NCBI GenBank assembly: GCA_021399445.1
Contig: JAJTUQ010000006.1
Location: forward strand, 1,426,001-1,490,000
Length of the DNA stretch: 64,000 nt
Direction of reading: 5' to 3'
Source of the DNA: Xylogone sp. PMI_703
Lineage: Eukaryota > Ascomycota > Leotiomycetes
Numbering within the stretch: the first letter of the stretch is position 1; each line of letters begins with the position of its first letter. Below, one piece after another: positions 58,914-64,000 of this stretch. The position numbers and the translations under genes were made by a program. The notes below the pieces were generated by a model that did not search any database, was not told the DNA's origin, and was given only the letters and a program-made list of their open reading frames with translations.

Positions 58914-59770
58914 GTGCCACTATGACGAGGATGGTATGTTCACTGAGTCATGGGGGCTCGGGGAGGTATGCTATCTTTTCGTTAAGACTTATCAGACATG
59001 ACCATGTGTAAGCTAACGTTTATAGCCCTCTGTCCTCCAGGACTAAACGGCGTGTTCCTCTGTCCTCTAGAACTAGATGGCATGTTCACCGAGGCCATGA
59101 GGACTCAGAACCAGGCTGTTGTTCAGTGATGGTTAGCCGGTGTAGCAACGAAGCATACTCTGGAACTCATGATATGTTTATATTTGCAAATCAAGATGCG
59201 GTATGCCAACCGCAACTGAACTGTTCCTGGATTTGGTAAGCCATGAGCTGATAATTCCTACCTCATTATCCAGGTAATTTATTATACGCATACTGATATC
59301 TCATCACAGCCTTCTGCGGGGCTGGCTGGCAACTAAGCTACACAATGTTCTACATATATATACGTACATAATGCTGTGGGCTGGCCACACACCGTCTTCA
59401 TCGCCTCGGCAATCAATAATGACCTTATCATAGGATTTAGTAGCTCTCAGTATCTCGAGGAATTGGGACCAGACCTTCAAAAGGGATAAACTAAAGCTCG
59501 CGGCAATCTTCTAAAGAGGTAAAGTATCCCTTGTGTTAAATCTAGTTAATAAAATCACATATGGTGCGCTGACTTTTAAAGTGTTCTGTCTTCCAGAGCC
59601 AAATGGAATTTTCACAGAAGGCATGAGGACTCGGAGAGGTATGATATTCTCCATGTTAAATCCGGTCATGAGATCACGTATAGGCTAACTTTTTCTGGTT
59701 CTCTGTCCTCCAGAACTGAAGAATATGTCAAAAGCCATATATGAGCAATCCTGTAGGTGACCGCCGTGAA
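58914..59770 (+). repeat. Degenerate repeats, each a short exon-like block plus intron-like block
   Basis: A recurring unit has an exon-like part (blocks GAACTGAATGGCATGTTCAC and GGCATGAGGACTCGGAGAG) followed by an intron-like part (GTATG donor, ATATTCTCC, GTTAAATCTGGTCATGAGAT, GGCTAACTTTT, TCTGTCCTCCAG acceptor). Recognisable pieces occur near 58920, 59020, 59065, 59515-59640 and 59640-59760; some are only fragments. The exon-like block translates roughly as LNGMFTEAMRTRR in one frame, but no continuous gene joins the copies. They resemble decayed tandem exon duplications of a spliced gene. I do not recognise the parent. Confidence 0.6.
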
Positions 59771-60172
59771 ACCAGCTCTGAGACAAGCTACTTTATAACC
59801 TCTCGGGTTGAGTTATCACTGAGACGGCACAGCGGCGGCAGCACACGATGAATCACTGGATGACGCTTGAGCCATTCGTCACTCTTTGGATCGCCTCGAG
59901 TCTATATTTAGCCGTCGCGAGAGCTGCATCCGTGCCTATATTCAAGCCATCCGCCATTCCGTTAATGAACTCGTCTCTGCTGTGCGAACGTTTATCGCCG
60001 TCTAGAAATATGAGCAGGTGGTTCAGTGTTTGTCGACTGAGTCCGAGGAGACCGGATTCTCTCTGAATGCTGTACACATCTACCGTGTCTCTGTAAGTTT
60101 TCATGTCCCAAATAGCCTCCTATTACTGACGTTCTAGCATCGAATGGATGTAGGTGACATGCGGTTACTTTG
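59771..60172. other. Unassigned stretch between repeat blocks
   Basis: Frames on opposite strands at 59848-60066 (72 codons) and 59853-60104 (83 codons) overlap completely. The minus-strand one (SGLLGLSRQTLNHLLIFLDG) is more protein-like, but neither has a known domain. Treated as possible fragments only. Confidence 0.3.
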
Positions 60173-60512
60173 GTCATCTTTGACGATGACCAACGCAGCC
60201 GTATGGATTTCAGCCGTAAGAACTGGTAACGGTGATGGAGAGTCGGTGTCAGACGCCTCTGTTCGTCTTTCAACCGCATGGCATTCCAGCCATAAGAGCT
60301 GGTAACGGTGATTCGGAAACGGTGTCAGGCGCCTCTGGTCGTCTTTCGACGATGATCAAAGCCGCCGGATGGATTCCGCCATTAGAAGTGGAACAGTGGC
60401 AGAGAACCGGTGTCGAGCGCTTCTGATCGTCTTTGACGACGACCAACGTAGCCGGATGGATTCCAGCCATAAGAACTGGTCCCCGTGATGGAGAACCGGT
60501 GTCATGAACGCC
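60173..60512. repeat. Tandem repeat, about four units of ~88 bp
   Basis: Four adjacent units begin near 60173, 60260, 60337 and 60425. Shared blocks, in order, are TCGTCTTTGACGATGACCAA, CGCAGCCGGATGGATTCCAG, CCATAAGAACTGGTAACGGT, GATGGAGAACCGGTGTC and GACGCCTCTG. Unit 2 lacks about 12 bp. One plus-strand frame reads a repeated GWIPAIRTGNGDGEPVSDAS-like peptide, but the frame is broken between units. Either a minisatellite or remains of a repeat-encoding gene. Confidence 0.75.
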
Positions 60513-62441
60513 ACATCCTGGTAATCTTCTGCACTCCATACTCACAGTAATCAGCGATGACGGGAAAGGTTTCCACCCTATCTTAGTAGTTGTATTACCG
60601 ACTTTAATCAATCAGTGGTTAGAGGAAATCCGAAACCACTGGCCATATTTTACTGTTGCAATCTCATATGGAGATCATGGGTTTCAAGAATCAATGGCAT
60701 TATCCGCCATTCCCCATGTTGCTATGAGGGAGTACCCGGGTTTAGAGTGACATAGGTACTTACCCGGTAAGTAGTAGGAAGGATGCTATTATCTGCATCG
60801 TTTCCAGCTAATCTTGGATATCCAGTGCATTATTTCTGACCTCACCGCTACGGAAAATGGCTCATATTGCGAGAAATACTGGTATGGTCAAGATGAGAAA
60901 AAAGACAAATCTGAAAGCTTGTTAATAGCGCGAATATTAAGATGCACCATCAAGCTTTTACCGGTTTGAAGTCAGCTCTTTTAACCCCAGAGCAAGTGGT
61001 TCCTTGCTTGGACCCCAGAGGACCATCTTCAAAGAAATATCTCAATCCTCTAGGAGGTTAATCACTTCTCAGTCCTTCAAAAAGAACTGCCGGACTACTG
61101 CGCACTGAGCCACAGGCTGCCGTTCGTCAGCTCCGGCTGATTTATGGCGTCGTGGGAGACGGGTTATGATTGTGTTATCTTTCGAGGTGCCGGTTGCAAG
61201 TATGTCGCTGAAACTCCCTCTAATTATTTAATATCTGGATTGTTCTGATCTTTTGGTTGTCATAGGCGATGGGAATTTAAGAAACACAGCATGAAACCAC
61301 CATGAGTCTCACCGCATAGCGCTCTTCTGGTTTCAGATACATCTAGTTTATCACCACTTCAAGTTTCTCGCTAGCTAAAGAATATCTTTTGTTCCCTACA
61401 TAGTGTTAATTTTACTGGTCTATTCATTGGGTAGGTGGATATAGTTTTGAAGCTTTATTTTTGCGGTCAAAACAAACACTACTATATCAACCCTATCTGG
61501 GAAGTTTATCGTACTCTCCGCAAACGGTAAATAGCATAAACAACATCCCTGCGATGCGAAAATTCCGTAGTAAAGCTGGAGGTCGATCGAATTGCAAAAC
61601 TTAAGACCACAATACTTGTGACGCTTTCTAATCAATTATGTTGTATACTCGGTATCATGCATTTCCTGCCTCTATTCTCTTTTCCTGTGAAACTTATTCA
61701 TTGGCTGATTAACTGGATGAGAAGTGTTAGTGCATTATAGTGTCTCTTGGAACATATTAATTCCATTAAACATCAAACCTTAATTTGACCCCAGGCTCCA
61801 CCTCAAGCTGTATCGTTTTGTGTATGGCCATCGAAAGATCATCCACATCTGTGCAAATGTAACAATGTTGCTGGAATGCTCACTGCGCCACCACTTCTGC
61901 CCTGCATTCAACCTCCGCAAGGCTTCTTACAATGAAGGTGTCATATTCGCTCTTGAAGCTCGTGTGTTCTATAGCGAATCAAAACTAGGGGTGTGTACTG
62001 ACGTGGCGGATGTGGCAGTGACCAGGCGGCGACCACACCAGAATCAGCCATCACAGGCTTCGTTTACAGCCTGATCTGTGAGTAGGTTAACCCCATGTTA
62101 TATCTTTCTATATAGGCCGACCAAGTAACCTGAGCTAAAATTTGTACTTCGACTTGGGAACCGCGCAAAATTGGTTTCAATAGTTGTTCTACATTTCCTA
62201 CTATAGTAGTCCTGCAACACCAACATCTCTTCCTGGTGGAGCATCATCACTAAGTAAGTACACCAACGTTTAATTCGGTACATCAAAATTAGCGCTTTCT
62301 CTTCCATTATATCACCTTCATTCTTTGTTCGACAAACCTCTACTTCATTAAAAGCGATTGATCTTAACGCGGGTTATTAGTTACTCGCTCCCACCGAGTA
62401 GCCTTCTTCCGAGCTGAACTTTCACGCCGAAAGATTCGAAA
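60513..62441. other. Intergenic upstream of the NLR gene
   Basis: About 1.9 kb without a supportable gene; all frames are under 115 codons. The last few hundred bases should contain the promoter of the NLR gene. No motif is named. Confidence 0.45.
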
Positions 62442-64000
62442 ATGCCGGAAAAAAGAAAGTTCAGCGATGAAGAAACTGTATTTGCTGAGGACAAGGGGGG
62501 CGTCGAGAAGCCGTCTGGTTCGACCGGATTCGCCCATAATAACTACACTATCGGGTGGGTCTGCGCGCTGCCCAAGGAGCAGACAGTGGCAACGGCTATG
62601 TTAGATCAAATACACCCTAATCTCACCAACCCACCAAACGACCACAATACATACACCTTGGGATCTATTGGCAAGCACAACATTGTCATAGCATGTCTGC
62701 CGAAAGGCAAATATGGCAATAATTCAGCGGCAACAGTTGCAACCCGAATGATCAATACTTTTCCATCCATTAAATTTGGTCTCATGGTTGGCATCGGCGG
62801 TGGTATTCCCTCTAATAAGGTCAGACTTGGCGATGTTGTGGTTAGCGCACCTGCGGACGAGTATCCTGGGGTAGTTCAATGGGATTTGGGGAAAGCAGAA
62901 GAAAATAACAAATTCAGACGAACTGGTGCGCTAAACAATCCGCCGAGTGCAATGTTAACAGCTCTGGCGAAATTAGAGACTGAACATGACTTGAAGGGAT
63001 CCAAGATACCAGGCTATCTGGACGAGATGAAACGGAAATGGCCACAGCTGCCTTCTAAGTATATTTGGTCTGAATCTCGGAAGGACCCGTTTGCACTAAG
63101 CAATTCCTACTACAATCAGAGCAGATGGAACATTATATTCTCAGTACTATATGATATGATTTTAACTTTTTTTGGGTACCTCTTAGGCTGGTGGTCCCTT
63201 TTCCCCATGAAGCGTGGAGCTGAGCAAATAATGAGCACCACAGTGAACGTTGAGACTGATGAAATTCAGAGAAAACCTGGACAAATACATATCCATTACG
63301 GTTTAATTGCATCTGGTAACCAAGTAGTCAAAGACGCTAAACTTCGTGATAGCCTTAACAAGAATTTTGGCGGAAACGTATTGTGCGTCGAAATGGAAGC
63401 GGCAGGATTGATGAATGACTTCCCGTGCATTGTTATTCGAGGCATCTGCGATTATGCTGATTCACAAAAGAACAAAGATTGGCAGGAGTATGCTGCAGCC
63501 ATGGCAGCGGCGTATGCAAAAGAGTTTTTGGAGTACATACAGCCAACTGATCTTGACGGAGAGCGTACGGCGAAGGATATATTAGACCAAGGTTTGTCAT
63601 TTAGTGATTTGTCAATTTAGTCAAAGATAGTTAATTGGGATTTATAGTTAATAATACTCTGGCCAAAGTTGAAACCAATATTGAAACAATGAAAAATGCA
63701 TTAGACAATCAGGATGATCTTGAGATCCTTGACTGGCTTACACCAATTAACTACGGCCCTCAGCAGAGTGACACCCTGAGAAAGCGACAGCCAGGAACTG
63801 GTCAATGGCTTTTGGACTCTCCCGAGTATAGGACTTGGCTAAAAGCGAGCAAACAAGCATTGTTCTGCCCTGGCATTCCTGGCGCAGGGAAGACGGTCCT
63901 CACATCGATTGTTATCGAGGACCTTACTACGCGATTTTCGAACAGCCCGACAATTGGCATTGCGTATATTTATTGTAACTTTAATCGGCGAGACGACCAA
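62442..64000 (+). CDS. NOD-like receptor: PNP_UDP domain with hydrophobic insert, then NACHT (partial at window end)
   Basis: Exon 1 is 62442-63591; a 56-bp intron (GTTTGT...TAG, phase 1) leads to an exon open to the window end, 501 codons seen. After a charged start, residues 31-380 form a phosphorylase/nucleosidase (PNP_UDP) domain: [62 protein letters not shown] and [26 protein letters not shown] short linker follows ([19 protein letters not shown], then [14 protein letters not shown]). The NACHT-type NTPase begins with the P-loop [15 protein letters not shown]. This is the common fungal NLR plan involved in non-self recognition and regulated cell death; repeats normally follow NACHT but are beyond the window. 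Unusually, at about residues 227-252 ([20 protein letters not shown]) a very hydrophobic segment sits in the PNP domain. Confidence 0.9.

Overview
The window is nuclear DNA of a filamentous ascomycete (Pezizomycotina). Evidence: short introns of about 46-210 bp with GTATGT/GTAAGT donors, CTAAC-like branch sites and YAG acceptors; single-copy fungal housekeeping genes; an ascomycete-type laccase; and a fungal NOD-like receptor of PNP_UDP-NACHT architecture. The class is probably Leotiomycetes, but that is only an impression. I found no rRNA, tRNA, CRISPR or bacterial-type element. Coordinates given for each gene run from start codon to stop codon and include introns; splice sites were worked out by hand from reading frame, phase and family consensus.

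Layout. 1-5.2 kb: an unrecognised three-exon gene (1638-2891, +) and a mitochondrial carrier of the Mme1 type (3686-5160, +). 5.5-7.8 kb: repeat array A. 7.8-17.3 kb: laccase (-), FHA/tail-anchor STRIPAK-type protein (-), MGR2 (+) and guanine deaminase (-). 18.5-20.1 kb: repeat array B, same family as A but arranged as a large inverted repeat. 22.7-41.6 kb: a dense housekeeping block with RHO3 (+), a PNPOx-like flavoprotein (+), eS27 (-), PLP2 (+), a zinc alcohol dehydrogenase (-), cytosolic aspartyl-tRNA synthetase DPS1 (-), KOG1/raptor (-), SEC21/gamma-COP (+) and a small membrane protein (-). 46.1-47.8 kb: casein kinase I (HRR25 type, +). 51.7-56.5 kb: a Tea1/Kel1-type kelch coiled-coil polarity protein (+). 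56.5-62.4 kb: gene-poor sequence with intron-bearing repeat units and an 88-bp tandem repeat. 62.4 kb to the window end: the start of an NLR gene, cut by the window edge.

How the genes relate. Most are unlinked housekeeping functions: translation (eS27, DPS1), protein folding (PLP2), nutrient signalling (KOG1), secretion (SEC21), polarity (RHO3, kelch protein, casein kinase I) and mitochondria (MGR2, carrier). Several pairs are divergent and share a 5' region: FHA protein/MGR2, eS27/PLP2 and KOG1/SEC21. The laccase, the unrecognised first gene and the NLR are the accessory genes.

Most unusual items: (1) a family of about 27 copies of a ~40-bp core inside ~95-150-bp units, in two arrays flanking a 10.7-kb gene block, with array B able to fold as a long hairpin; (2) an NLR whose nucleosidase-like N-terminal domain is interrupted by a strongly hydrophobic, membrane-helix-like segment; (3) an alcohol dehydrogenase whose catalytic-zinc histidine is tyrosine; (4) a probable GC-AG intron in PLP2.
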